Of a stretch of DNA of 64,000 nucleotides, positions 1 to 11,599 are shown one piece after another. The DNA comes from Leptidea sinapis (lineage: Eukaryota > Arthropoda > Insecta > Lepidoptera > Pieridae): NCBI RefSeq assembly GCF_905404315.1, contig NC_066286.1:12593501-12657500 (forward strand), given 5' to 3'. The notes under the pieces are model-generated. The model worked only from the letters and a program-made list of their open reading frames with translations, was not told where the DNA came from and did not search any database. Each line of letters opens with the position of its first letter. Position 1 is the stretch's first letter. A program made the translations under genes and the position numbers.

Positions 1-946
1 ATATTAAAATACAGGTAAGTTGTAATTAGTCAGGTATATACTAATACTAATATTACTTGACCGGTCAGTTCTATGTCAGGTTTGCTCAACACTACCCAGT
101 AAAAAGTAAATATAAGTACTGCCGCCTTACTGTACATTCGAAAAACTATCAGTGAGAATAATTAAGCTTTTTGGTAAACACCCACTTTCTATTCTTTACT
201 CCAGGACTGGCCTGAGCAGGGTCTTGTACAGTTGTAGCTTGTTAGCATATAAAATTTTAGCGTATATTTTTATATTGTTAATTTTTCTGGTGAAAATATT
301 ATAACTCTCCCAATTTATGATGAGTTCGAACCTATTAACAACATCATACATAGTTAATTTATTAAATTAGGCGTTATTTTGCGGAAATCTATAATCATTC
401 AATTGTTGTGTGCCTCCTTGAGTGTAGAGTCAGTCTCGGCGAGTCAACATCTCCTGAGGATGCCTCGTGTAGATGCGAAGCACGTGTCTAGTTGATTGAA
501 GACGAATCTTAGCGGAATTTACACTCAGGCTCACAACATTTGAATAATCATACATAGTATTTTATTAGACATGTTGTTTAAATAAAATACTTTTTAAAGG
601 ATTGGAACGCGTGTTGTAACTGTATTTTCAGTCCCCCTGAAAACGTGTCACAAAACATTGGGGTTAGATAAATAAATTATAAAAAAAATTAACTCTTACG
701 CAAATAAATACCTTATGTAAAAAATAAAGCTATAATTTCACGCGTTTTAATCCTTTAAACATTATCTTATTTAAACCACATTCATATTTAATACAATTCA
801 AATAGACTGTCTCTTAGCGACCTTTACCGCTGAGAATATACCAGGGTAGTTTGAAATGTGCATGTACAAAGATGTGGAACTTTTGCTTAATAATTAAATC
901 AAGTCATTTTATAAAAAATCCTTTAACTGTCTGTATAATGTTGCAG
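1..946 (+). other. l(2)tid: Intron (left part cut off) upstream of the last shared Tid exon
   Basis: A+T-rich non-coding sequence ending in the acceptor ttgcag at 941-946. The earlier exons of the DnaJ gene must lie left of the window. The only structure I see is the inverted-repeat element listed separately at about 367-551. Confidence 0.6.
367..551. repeat. Interspersed inverted-repeat element, copy 1
   Basis: The ends are imperfect inverted repeats: the left arm around 391-426 (…attcaattgttgtg…) pairs with the right arm around 520-548 (…cacaacatttgaat…). The core at about 452-488 (cctgaggatgcctcgtgtag…) recurs at 60.54 kb. In that second copy the outer end is the inverse of the left end seen here (…gcggaaat…), so the two copies together define an element with arms of about 60 bp. 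No coding capacity. It looks like a MITE, but the superfamily is unknown. Confidence 0.55.
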
Positions 947-1052
947 GTGCCAAAAGTACTCAGCGAAAAACAGAAAGCGCTTATGTGTGCTTACGCGGAA
1001 CTAGAAGAGGACACACCGGGTCAAATACATGGGGTCTCATATGATCGAGATG
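947..1052 (+). CDS. l(2)tid: Tid1/DNAJA3-type mitochondrial DnaJ chaperone, last shared exon
   Basis: A 106-bp internal exon bounded by ttgcag|GTG and GATG|gtgaga. It encodes about 35 residues with the pattern L-S-E-K-Q-K-A-L then A-Y-A-E-L-E-E-D-T-P-G, followed by G-V. This matches the end of the substrate-binding C-terminal domain of Tid1/DNAJA3 (Drosophila lethal(2) tumorous imaginal discs), an Hsp40 that stimulates mitochondrial Hsp70. The J domain and zinc fingers would lie upstream, outside the window. The exon ends in phase 1, and both downstream terminal exons (1230 and 5103) continue that phase without a stop. Family assignment is by recognition, not by search; a paralogous DnaJ is the main alternative. 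Confidence 0.75.
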
Positions 1053-1229
1053 GTGAGATTTGATTGTTGATTTAGAATACTATATGGCATTCCATAAGTG
1101 GCAACCCTTTCGTTAAAGAAAATGCAACATACAGGCGCCTCATATAAAAACATAAACAACCCAATGATTTTTATTTACAATAGGTATTGAGGTATATGAC
1201 ATTATATAAACTTACAATTTATTTTACAG

Positions 1230-1561
1230 AAAGTACAAAAAATAGCGGTAGTAGTGATAAGGATGAATCAGAACGGATTCATCCGTCAAACAAAGATCGG
1301 GAGGAAAGTGAACAGAATTCAAAATGGACTCTATTCGATTCAATTACAGATGCATTCGAGAATAACAGGGCTGTATTTTTAACGGGTTTCTTTATCTCAG
1401 TTTTTGTCGGTTATTTGATTATGGCAAGAAATCCAAATAATGTTTATATTGAGGAAAATATATTTGGTAGTGTTGAAGGTCGGCCTGTGGATGTACCCTT
1501 AGGTTATAAAAATACGGTTAAAAAGCAAAGGGATGCCTATCCGGATTTGTATGAAGCTTAG
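1230..1561 (+). CDS. l(2)tid: Alternative terminal exon A of the Tid gene: membrane-anchored tail
   Basis: The acceptor attttacag at 1221-1229 is followed by an open frame to TAG at 1559-1561. Joined to the shared exon, the codon across the junction is GAA and the frame stays open. The tail is about 110 residues: a charged Ser/Asp/Glu/Lys-rich linker (about 40 residues), then D-S-I-T-D-A-F-E-N-N-R, a hydrophobic segment of about 18 residues (AVFLTGFFISVFVGYLIM), and a polar end finishing in D-A-Y-P-D-L-Y-E-A. The hydrophobic stretch is long enough to span a membrane, so this isoform may be tethered, perhaps in the mitochondrial inner membrane (inference). The intron before it is only 177 bp. 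I do not know such a tail in vertebrate Tid1 isoforms. A separate small protein beginning here is less likely, because the exon lacks a good start and the phase fits. Confidence 0.65.
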
Positions 1562-4500
1562 TTATTGACTTAGGAAAATTTGCTGTTTTACTAAATTGAA
1601 AGACTTGTAGCTCGCATCATTCACACATAAAGCATTGGTCGAGTATAAAAATGCACATGACGCAGGATATTCCGTGATTATTTTTGGTGTAATGAAGAAC
1701 AGCGAAAGCTTAAAACAGCGTGAAAAGTATAAAATTTAAATAATGTTATTAAAAACACTGAATCATAAATAATATTTTATGAGGAATGTATGTTATTAAA
1801 AGTAACATAATACACGTGTCTGTCCTTAATCCAGCAATAATGTATGAATTTGAGCCTATTTGGAGGTAGCAGAGATTGTTCATAACTCAGTGAGGTTAAG
1901 GAAGACGACCAAACCACTATTATGATACTTATTTACATCTACATAGGTTAAGCTTGAAACAATATGTTTTAGTCTCCATATAGAAATATTTATAATGGTA
2001 AAATCTAAATTCTGCGCTAATTTATAGCTAGACTACAGATAATAACCTCATAGAAAGATCATTCGCGTGGTATAAGGTACATAATATTACAAACAATACA
2101 TTTCTTTTAGGTTTTATATTTATCAATAATGTCGGCTGTCGTGTAGCTACGTCACTTTCGAACGATCTTGAAAGCAAGCGGCACCAAGACTACAATTTTA
2201 ACTCTGTTATAGTCTCTATTATGATTTGAAGTCGATACATAATTGTATATACTAGTATTACCAGTATTGAGTGAAGCATAAAAGGGATAGTGGGCTGTGA
2301 GGTTAAAGTATATTATTATATTCATGTTATTTATTATTTGACAAGCATACTTTGTTCTGATACCTAGTATAGAGATAGTATGATGGTTGTATGTTGTATA
2401 AATTATTGTTAAATGTGAATATAATGTGATATTGAAATTACATTGATGTTTTATTTATACGCCTATCCCACACCATCATGCTATTTCTTGCCACTATACT
2501 CTGTGTAGAAGGGGTTGGTAATTTAAACACACATAATAAAACTGTTACATTTGTATTTTAAAGTTTCCACTTGGAATTAAAATATACAATTATTATTAAA
2601 AATTTAAAGAGAATTAGGACACCCTTCCAATTCACGACAAATAATGCCTCCTCGAACTTAGCGTTCTGGCTTATAGAGGGCACGACCGTCTACCGTGATG
2701 ATACTACAAACTGTTAGGTGGAACTGCTGAAGTGCCAACTAACTTACACAAATCAAGTTAACTAATGATCTAATTATATAAAATAGTATCTAAATATTAA
2801 CAGTAGTTAAATAAATGTAATTGTTAATAGGGATATCTTACGGCAGTTCATGACGGTGGTGGCGCTTCTTAACATATCGAGCTGACTTTTGACAGTGTTT
2901 CATTGTTGAATTTATTCGATACTTATTCTTAAAGAAGTTGCATGTTTATGGATTAGTAATTTTGAACAATTTCTTAAGTGTCGAAATAATAATAAATTAT
3001 TAATACGATAATAAAAATTCCGGCTCGTGCATATATTTACTCAGTCACATAACATTTTCACCTTGAACAAAATAATAGACACACCTGTAATAACCGTTAA
3101 ATTTATAACAAGTTCCAAGTATTACTCTAGAGGGCCTACCATCAACTTTTAATAAGCGATGCGATTCCGATGCAGTTCAGTTTTAGTACCTAAACTGACG
3201 CGATAATATTCGTACCATGAAGTGCCTTTTACTGAATGGCGTTTGAATAGCTTATGAAGAATGAACGAAATAAATTTGTCTGTGGTCCGCGGTGTGAGAA
3301 AGAGATGACGCTCTACAGTCGTTGCGTAAGTTTGTCTCTCTTACTCGAACCATATACGTTGCGTTTCGAAACCTAAAATGGTATGATTTTAGCGGTTTTT
3401 TTTGCGTAGAAAATACTAAAAATACATTTTAAAATTACACTTTATAGCGTCAAATTATAAACCATTAAGCCCTTTTTTGTACTTATTAACTAATAGTAAT
3501 CTGAAGAAATATAGTTCTTTGAATTACATTTTTTTTTAATAATTTACTTAGGTGTTTTCGTAAAAATAACGAGTTATGGACGCACCTCCATTGATGTTTG
3601 ATTTGACAGGAGCACAGAGTACATTTTTTTAATTCGTTCTTGCGAACAAGCCCGGGCCCTTAGTGCCTCGTCTTTAGTATTTTCATTCTCGGTATTTAAT
3701 TTCAGTATTTGTTATACAAAAAAGTCCAATAAAGTATTCTCTTCTCATCTTTCATCAATAAAATTTTTCTTTTCTGTATGTTAGGTATTACTATTTTTTT
3801 AAAGTCATTAACAACACGATTCACTTTCGTCTAAGGAAGTAGCAACTTTTTTCGAATCGCTCACTTTGACACATAAGCTATCCAGCTTAGGTTGAAATAT
3901 TACCTCACGGTACGAATGAATGAACGAACTAAATAAGTTTGCGATTCAATTGACATCATTTTTGACCTTCAATTGACATCATTGCGATTTAATCAGTTGA
4001 TTTTAGGTTGTCAATTGAATCGCAATAAGAGTACACGGTAGGCCCGTAGGTCGACATATATTGGGACAGCTTCAGATTATTGACAGCTATATCACTGACA
4101 GTAGAAGGTAGTAATTTATCTCTACCTGTAGATAGTATATATGAACGGCCGTTACTCGTTTTATTGAGCGCGAGTCAATGGAACAAGTGCAAAGATAGCG
4201 TGCGATAAATTCCGCGAGTGGAGCAGTGTGTGGGCACAGACTGCGTTGTGGTAGGGTGAGGAGCAGAGCAAGGAGCGTGGTGAGGCGGGCCTTAATGAAG
4301 CTATGTCACTCCCCACTAGAAGTGACTGTCATCTACGAACTGTATACGATTTAAAATAAAACAAAAAAAATGTAATGACGATACCTGACTACTTTCATGA
4401 TATTTTTGCAATAAATACTTTGATTATTCTAGTAAAAATGCTTTACTTACAGGTATTTAGAAGCAAAACTTTTTTTAAAAATATATTTATTTAAAACGTT

Positions 4501-5102
4501 ACAAATTTACATTAATATAACAGCAAACCAAAAATCACGAAGATTTGTCCGGATTGCTAACACGAGTTGAGTTCATAATAATAAATAAAATTAAGAACAG
4601 AAAGAACTTAATTACAAGCGAAGCATCATTAGATGAGGCTCGCATTCAACCGGTCATCGCTGATTCATATCTCTATGCGATAATAACTGATCTTATTTGA
4701 TTTGTAGGTAAGGAAGCATAATTAAAGCAATATTTTCGTAAGTGACTTTTGGAAGTGAGTTTATTTTAGTTTCAATTGGTATACATACCTAGAGTTCACA
4801 CATGTAGTTTGCGTTACCTCATCATTTTTAATGCCATTGATTACGTGATAGCTTATTTATGTATATTAGATCTTTAGCTTTCTTTTCTGTATATGATTTA
4901 GTTCATAGAAATAACATAATTACATTATTTATAGGTATATTTTCAGTAATCTATACGAGTTTATATCTTTTAGGTGGATTAAATTTTATATCAAAACACT
5001 AGATCTAATCTTGAATCGTGTTTTCTATTATTTTTCTTATAAAAACAAATGCAGTAAGATAAAGATTAAATTTTATTAAATAAATTTCTTATTTTTTCTC
5101 AG
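1562..5102 (+). other. Intron of the long-spliced Tid isoform / 3' flank of exon A
   Basis: A+T-rich, with no coding frames I can support. It ends in the pyrimidine-rich acceptor attttttctcag before 5103. It contains the inverted repeat at 3939-4025 and a G+C-richer patch at about 4150-4310 without an open frame. No clear canonical poly(A) signal was found close behind the exon A stop. Confidence 0.5.
3939..4025. repeat. Inverted repeat with internal direct repeat
   Basis: TTGCGATTCAATTGACA at 3939 is mirrored by TGTCAATTGAATCGCAA ending at 4025, giving a perfect 17-bp stem. Inside, ttcaattgacatcatt occurs twice in direct orientation (about 3946 and 3968). This could be a small foldback element or a local duplication; no coding potential. 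Confidence 0.6.
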
Positions 5103-5236
5103 GTAAGAAAATATCTATATCAGAACCACAAAACCTAGTCGACGCAGTTAAGGAAGCTCTGGAAAAAAAGAAGACCATTGTTGGCTCGGCTGAATCGCAC
5201 GAAGATGTAAAAGAGTCTAAACGAAATAAGGGATAG
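5103..5236 (+). CDS. l(2)tid: Alternative terminal exon B of the Tid gene: soluble tail
   Basis: The acceptor ttttttctcag ends at 5102. Joined to the phase-1 shared exon, the junction codon is GGT (Gly), followed by K-K-I-S-I-S-E-P-Q-N-L-V-D-A-V-K-E-A-L and a lysine/glutamate-rich end to TAG at 5234-5236, about 44 residues. There is no hydrophobic segment. The exon competes with exon A for the same donor at 1052/1053 and would need a 4,050-bp intron. Human Tid1 also has alternative C-termini (long and short forms), so C-terminal switching is known in the family; the sequences here are not alignable by eye. AATAAA motifs at 5889-5898 are possible poly(A) signals. Confidence 0.65.
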
Positions 5237-7060
5237 GAGGAACTGTCCCGGCTTGCTTAGAAGTTAAATAACGTGTAAGATAATATTGGGATTCTACATT
5301 CGCGTTCTAGGTTATTGTTAGTTGAAAGTGGTTGAAACACTGGGTTCAAGGAGATCTAGACTCATATCAGGGCAGGTGATATCAACAAAAGTTTTTATTT
5401 GTTCTATTATATTGTAACACGTTAACAAATATACATACATTTATTCGAGATGTAACCATATATATATATTTACGCGTAGGCCGCGTAACGCTTGTTAAAA
5501 TTTTACCGTTTCTTCGAAGCAATTAATAGTTAAGGTGTGTGTCGACTGTCCAAAATGATCTTACTAAAATTATTTTTCACTAATGTTATAAGTAATGAGA
5601 TAAACAAATACTTTTTTTTTAATTTACTAAGAATTTTTAGTATGATGTTAATATAGTAAAATTCCCTTTTTCAGTCACAATAACTTATTATTGTTTTCAA
5701 GTTAATAATGTACTAATTCCTAAGTTAACAGACATTTGTGTACAGTAGGTGTATGAAATATTCACAGGATCGTGTATCACTCGTGTTTTTGATTGACCGA
5801 CAAAAATTTAACTTACGTCAAATAAAAAATCTGAAAAATCGTATAACGGCAACATCACAATTTTGAAAACTTTACTGAATGATGACAAAATAAATAAAAT
5901 GCCCGACATTTTATTTATCGCTTCAAAAAAAATCTTATAGGCAAGTATGTTAATTTTTCCAAATAATAAATGATATAATTCTGTTATAACAATACGCGTT
6001 TTAATGCCTTAAAATTATTTGAAAACTCTCGGTGTAAGTATTATGAATATATTTTAATTTTGAATACGCACAAATTTTAATTTTTCAATTATAACAGGTT
6101 GTTAGAAAGAAATGGGATTATTAAAAAGTATTATTATTAACTTTATCAATTCGAGATCGTCATGTTGCTAGTAATGTGTACTACACATTCGATAATTTCT
6201 TTATGGAAGATGGAATGGATTAAAAACAAGATCGAACATTTGCACAATATTCTATTTCTATGATGATCTAAATTCTAGATAGTTCATTAGCTATAAATAA
6301 ATATCTGTTCATGTGTGTTCAGTTACTTATTTGATAATACAGGAAATAAAACACGAGAAATGTATTTTGTTAAGTTATGATTGGGCAAAACATCACATCA
6401 TTTGAGGAATACAGTATATCTAATCGGATGACCATGATGTTTTAAGTCGCATTTACTACACACATTGCCTCCGTTTGCAAAGATGGAAGCTAAAATTGCG
6501 AGCGAAGCGCACGCGACAGTCGCGGCCTTGTCCGCTTCATTCTACGTTTTGTGCGTATACTCTTGTATATTACCTATGCTTTGTGGTTGATATTACGTAA
6601 CCGCGCCCGCGAACCAACGTGAACAAGCACTAATGCCTGTAATGAGTTGTATCAGTCGATACGTACCCTAACAATAAGAGTTAATACAAGTTTATCTTAT
6701 CTTATGGAAATGAATTGTTATTAAATTCCATTCTGACATGTTTATAATATCTCTGTGATATGACTGTAATAGTTAAAGAAGTTTATCCTTATTAAAAATA
6801 ACACTATTTAGAATAATACTGTTAGTTCATTTGCAATTATTGATTTATTAAAAGCCAATGAAAGCTGTATATAGCGGTTGACTAGTTTGTAGTTATGATA
6901 ATTAAATAAATTAGAAAATTATTGTTCTTTTATTTGGTGATTTAAGAGCTATTTTTACGCGCCTAACCTGCTGATAAAGTCAAAGTAAAATATTCTAGAA
7001 AGCCCTTTTATAATCAGCAATGATTTGTAAAACATTAACGCTTTAAAACATCACATTAGC
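5237..7060. other. 3' flank / intergenic, A+T-rich
   Basis: No exon or mobile element that I can support. AATAAATAAA at 5889-5898 may end the Tid transcript. A short G+C-richer patch at 6470-6620 holds a 35-codon open frame from ATG 6483 that I do not consider a gene. Confidence 0.4.
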
Positions 7061-7068
7061 ATATTACA

Positions 7069-7314
7069 CAGCCGGATTAGCCATATAGCAAGTGTAGCAA
7101 TTGCTACGGGCCCCGCATGTCCCACTCTTCTCTGTCTAAGCATAATTTTTTGAGATTAACTTATGATATTGAATTTCTTGATGTGGCAAAAACGTGAAAC
7201 GTTACAACTTTTCCTACTGAGATAATCCACGTCAAACATTTCCAGTATAGGTATATACCAAGGGCTCATTGAAAGAATTTGCTACGGGCCTCGCGTACAC
7301 TTAATCCGTTACTG
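7069..7314. mobile_element. hAT-like MITE (246 bp)
   Basis: The ends are inverted: CAGCCGGATTAgcc at 7069 against the complement of aatccgttACTG at 7314 (CAGTAACGGATTA). The flanking 8-mers are atattaca (7061-7068) and ataataca (7315-7322), matching at 7 of 8, as expected for the 8-bp duplication of hAT elements. Both arms carry the gctacgggcc motif. There is no transposase, so it would need a partner element to move. Confidence 0.6.
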
Positions 7315-7322
7315 ATAATACA

Positions 7323-8524
7323 ATAACTATATTATCAATAACATAAGGAAAGACTCACTGCCCGTGATGTTATAATTCACCAATACACTAGAGAAAGACG
7401 CGAGTTTATATCATCGACTCAACAATGTAACTTGAGCGCGATTACATCACTATGATCTGCCTCGCGCTAGCAAATCTGACATTTGTATATTGGACCTTAG
7501 AGCTAAATTTCACCGGGACACCACGCTGGCCCAACCAGTCGCAACTACCAACAAAATGTATTCAGCTCTACACAATTACTCAGTTTTCCGTTCGACCAGC
7601 TTTGTCGCGTCACTCTGTCTTGGTAGCTGACGGACCTGATTGCGCCACCGTGAATATAACTGTAATTTGACAGTTTTCTGTAATATTCCATTTCAAATCC
7701 TGCACGTCCGATTTGCAAAATTCGCAAATTTTCCATGTTTAATCCGTGTATGCTGTGTTTACAAACTTGGAAACGTCTGTTTGTCAATTGATTCTAGATA
7801 AGATCAGACTAGATTCTAGATCTAGAATTTCTACATTCAATAGCAATCGACATTTATATCATATTAATCATTGTATGAGTTGACGTTTTGAATAAATAAA
7901 GGTAAAATATTGAAAGCGACCGTTATTGTCATAAAATATCCAACACTAATTACAACCAACACAACGTTATAAGGCTTAACAGTTTTAATTCGCTGTTATG
8001 AAAAAAAATTCACCTCTTCTAAAAAGGAACTAAACAGGTTTTTGATTTTCAAAAATTTCGTCTTTGACCTTTAATTTACTACTTAGTCTGACATTATATT
8101 ATCCGAAGGCTAGGTATGTTATGTGTTTTATCTTGTCTACAGTCAAGTCAATTCTAAAGTCAAGTTGACGGAAAAAACCGTAAGATAATCTAGTATCTAT
8201 TCTAATCCGTCATAGTCCGGTCAATTTAGACCAAAAAATGAGAGTGAAGTTACATAAAGTCCCAACAAGCTGAATTTTTGTGAAGTTGTTCAAAACATAA
8301 TTATAAACAATGTCTGGAAGTTCCCCATCATTCCCCTGTAAGGAAAAAATTTAATTCAAGGTCAAAGGTCAAAAAAATGAGTTTTTCGCGATTTTCAGCA
8401 AAACGGTAAGTTTTATCATAAAAGTACCTCTGACAAAAATTGTAGATCATAAAAGTTATAAAAGTTGTTATCGTCATAATATGTATGAGTATGCCACGTA
8501 TATACATCTAGAGTTGTAAAATTT

Positions 8525-8525
<1 letters not shown>
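7323..8525. other. Intergenic, no gene seen
   Basis: No splice-bounded coding segment. Two overlapping opposite-strand frames near 7450-7790 have no recognisable product. The stretch from 8170 to 8510 (with …gtcaaaggtcaaaaaaatgag…) has the look of an interspersed repeat, but there is no second copy in this window. Confidence 0.35.

Positions 8526-8560
<35 letters not shown>
8526..8560. repeat. (TA)n microsatellite
   Basis: About 17 uninterrupted TA units. Confidence 0.9.
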
Positions 8561-8562
<2 letters not shown>

Positions 8563-8978
8563 CAGGATAGGATCACAACTGACCCGTGGAGTAGGCCTAC
8601 TGGGGAAACCACGTTAACAAAAAGGATTGACACAAAGATTTAGTTATTGGAACAAAATTTAAAATGATTCCATTTGATTTTTAAAGTCAAAGACAAATAA
8701 ACTTTATTCAATTATGCTTATACCTGTGCTTAGACTAAGCACTTTTGAATCGGCACTACAAATATATCTTTTAAAATACTGAATTTACCATATGTTCGTA
8801 AAAAGTTGATCTCGTGAGAAGAGCATATAAGAAACTCAACGGCCACTCTTTTCAATTAAATAGAGAATTTTACAATGGCTGTAATTAACAGGGCGTCCCA
8901 AAGTTATGGGACATGAAGGGAAAGTAGCTTAAATATCGTAGATAGGGTATTTTACTGAATGAAGACCTTGTTATTTTT

Positions 8979-9361
8979 AAAGTTAGTAATTCTGCATTCA
9001 AAGATTTTCTAAAAATTACTTGCCTCGTCTGGGACTCAAACCGACTTAAATTTAAAAAAAAACACCCCTACTTTTATGATGCTAATCGAAAGAATAGCTA
9101 CAAACTAATAACTCTTCGTAAGTAACATAGTATTTTAAAAGAAAGGACAACGTAAAATGTTATTGAGTTAAATTTCAAGAAAGTTATTTATTGCCGACGA
9201 CGACGTCCGAAAAGTAGAGATATTATCATTCCATAGATAGCATTGATTCATCTACATATCATAAAAGTAGGGGTGTTTTTTTTACATTTAAGTAGGTTCG
9301 AATCCCAGACGAGGCAAGTAATTTTTAGAAAATCGTTGAATGCAGAATTACTAACATTTAA
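8979..9361. mobile_element. Foldback MITE with ~100-bp arms carrying a tRNA B-box-like motif
   Basis: The left arm (8979-9080) and right arm (9258-9361) are near-perfect inverted copies, including acttgcctcgtctgggactc on the left and its complement on the right, and the block around aaaagtaggggtgttttttt. The spacer is about 177 bp. The right arm holds ggttcgaatccc, which matches the RNA polymerase III B-box consensus GGTTCRANNCC, followed by agacgaggca. No transposase is present. Confidence 0.65.
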
Positions 9362-10544
9362 AAAATGCAGGTAAGTTTCACGGCCTCATCCTTATAATAT
9401 CAGAGCGTTGATTTATCACATTAATATTCATAACGTGCACTCATTATAGAGGGGACCTGTTTTCACTTAAATTTGCGGCATATTTTATGACGAGGCGTTT
9501 CTTACAAATTTCTTCGACAGTTCTCAGTGGGCCTATTATGTTCTTAAGAGCTATATTAAAGGTTGAGATTCTCCCTAAAATTGTGAACATTTCTAAACAA
9601 AGATGTTTAATGCAAAAGAAATGATGATGAAGCTACTTTGCAAACATTCAAAACTTTTCACAAGAAATTCCGTGACAGGCATTCATAATGGCGCGCTAAA
9701 TGAACAAAATAACGTTTTTTTCTTGTTTAGTAACATAATAGAAGGCCTGCGGTAATATTCATGTTTATGTTATTATAGGCCGAATTGATTCAATACTAAA
9801 TAAATAGGTAGGTACCTAACCTATAAAATTAATCATGTTTATTTTATTTTACTTTATCTCGCAACATTACCATGATATAATATTACCTAGCTAGGTAACT
9901 GGAGAGTTGCACAAAGGTAATAAGATATATGGAGTAGACCCCAATGGACATCGGTAGTTTAACTTAGACTTTGTCCTGAAGGGGCAATTTCGTTTATAGA
10001 CGAATTGGAAAAAAACCCGGTGATATGGGAGTTGTACTCACCTGATAATGCCAACAGGATTTTAAAAAACAGGACTTAGGCAGAATGGGTGTTATTATTT
10101 TCTGATAAAGATGACTGCAAGGACAAAAGAAATATATTGGTTAGTAATATTTTATTTTATTGATTAGTAACAAACTGACGGCCACGGCAGTCGAACTTCT
10201 TTCATAAAATAATCATCGAATATATCCCTCGTGTTTCGAGACCTTACACTTGGTCGAATCGTAAAAGTACTTAGAATACCTAAAGCCCAAAAGCTGTTGG
10301 TACCCTCTTTTTGGAAGCAACGGTCGTGTTTAATACACGCTAGAAACTCGCGACGAATTATCCCGTCCTGGACAAGCTCTTTGCGGTTAAAGCGTTGGGC
10401 GGGTTTGAATCCGCAATTAATATCCGAAATAAATTTGTATAAGTACCTTGTTACCTATCTAACTTTCATCAGGATCAGTACGAGATACGAAATTATTATA
10501 ACATATAGGTAAAGGTAACAATAATGTGAATTGACGCCTTCAAA
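9362..10544. other. Intergenic, no gene seen
   Basis: A+T-rich. The 93-codon frame at 10231-10512 has no recognisable domain, no splice context and no flanking structure, so I do not call it. Confidence 0.35.
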
Positions 10545-10915
10545 ATGTTGTGTTGGCGCCGCCTGATTAGGATTCGTTGGACAGCTCACAATGTACAAAT
10601 ACACGCACAAATGTCTCTTTCTTAGACGAGCTCAGGATTAAAAAAGATAAGCGGTTGTATCAGGTTTGCGTACAAAGAAACCTGAAATATTCCTGAAACA
10701 TTGCTCGTAGAAGCGATGGTGAAGATCGAAAGATTGATGGTGACGGGGAAGATAGAGGGGAAAAGACCGATAGGTCGAAGTCCGAAAAATGTTTCGATAT
10801 CGGGATATCCCTCTCAACGAAGCACTACACGAGGCGACCGTCCGTTACCGATGCAGGCGTGCTGTTGGCAGTCCAAGGAGATCCTCAGCAGTGAGGGGAG
10901 GACGAATAAGAAGAC
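10545..10915 (+). pseudogene. RTE-type LINE relic, 3' end of reverse-transcriptase ORF
   Basis: The plus strand encodes, in several frames, the end of an RTE-clade polyprotein: T-G-K-I-E-G-K-R-P-I-G-R-S-P around 10745-10790, then degraded …E-A-T… and a terminal D-P-Q-Q-stop-G-E-D-E around 10885-10910. This G-(K/R)-R-x-x-G-R-x-x-x-R-W-x-D block followed by E-D-P-Q is typical of insect RTE elements. Frameshifts and stops break it. No endonuclease or catalytic RT core remains here. Confidence 0.55.
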
Positions 10916-11478
10916 ATATTATGACTCATGAGATTGTATTGAAGTTTCCTTTTCGTGTGAAACTAATTATAAAACTCTACCTATCCTATATAAACACTAA
11001 CTACCTTTTTATTTCCTATACTAAGCAGGTTTGACTATGTCGTGGTCTTCCAATGTATACATTACTATCTGCAACGAATGTAGGTTTGACAACCTTACTT
11101 AAATAATTTTGAAATTTCGATTACATACCTATTTATATTATAGAAAAAACTGAGCTATTTTTATAAGATGACCTTATGCTAGGTAGGTACAGGTCTATGT
11201 AAAAAAGACAACTATACAATAGGTAAAAAAATGTAGGTTTATAGCGCTGTGCTATCTGAATTACCCTTATTGTGTAAGGCCGAAAGAGTTCCTATTTCTT
11301 TAATTGATTTTGCGGAGTGAGACTTCTGTAGGTACTTGTACTAGTTATTGCTTATTCTTTGAAGGAAGAAAGATGATTTCGTCTGTGAGAAATGTAGGTT
11401 AAAACAGACACCGCGCAGCGCGGCGGCCGGGGCAGCAGCCGCATCGCAAGACCGTTTCATGGTCTGGGGAATACTCAC

Positions 11479-11590
11479 CCATAGCTCATAGACACCGTGG
11501 CAGGCGCGCCCGGCGACTCGCTAGGCAGCTAGCCCCAGTCGAACACATCACCACTAGCCTTTACTGTCTCGTTCTTTACGGTAAACTACA
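11479..11590 (-). CDS. Candidate first exon (5'UTR plus Met-Ser-Tyr) of an unknown gene
   Basis: On the minus strand a G+C-rich stretch, sharply different from its A+T-rich surroundings, leads to ATGAGCTATGG|GTGAGT, with ATG at 11489-11487 and a near-consensus donor directly after 11479. If real, the exon encodes only M-S-Y-G and the gene continues leftwards. I could not find its next exon; it may overlap or be nested with the Tid gene. The alternative is an unrelated G+C-rich island or part of a repeat. Confidence 0.3.
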
Positions 11591-11599
11591 TAATTCACT

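Noticed and set aside
6483..6590. 35-codon plus-strand frame starting M-E-A-K-I-A-S-E
   Set aside because: Short, no donor or acceptor in phase, no recognised family; probably part of a G+C-richer repeat.
9258..9361. tRNA gene suggested by ggttcgaatccc
   Set aside because: No cloverleaf: no matching acceptor, D or anticodon arms; the motif lies in a foldback arm.
10231..10512. 93-codon plus frame
   Set aside because: No domain, no splice context and no start context; expected by chance in this much sequence.
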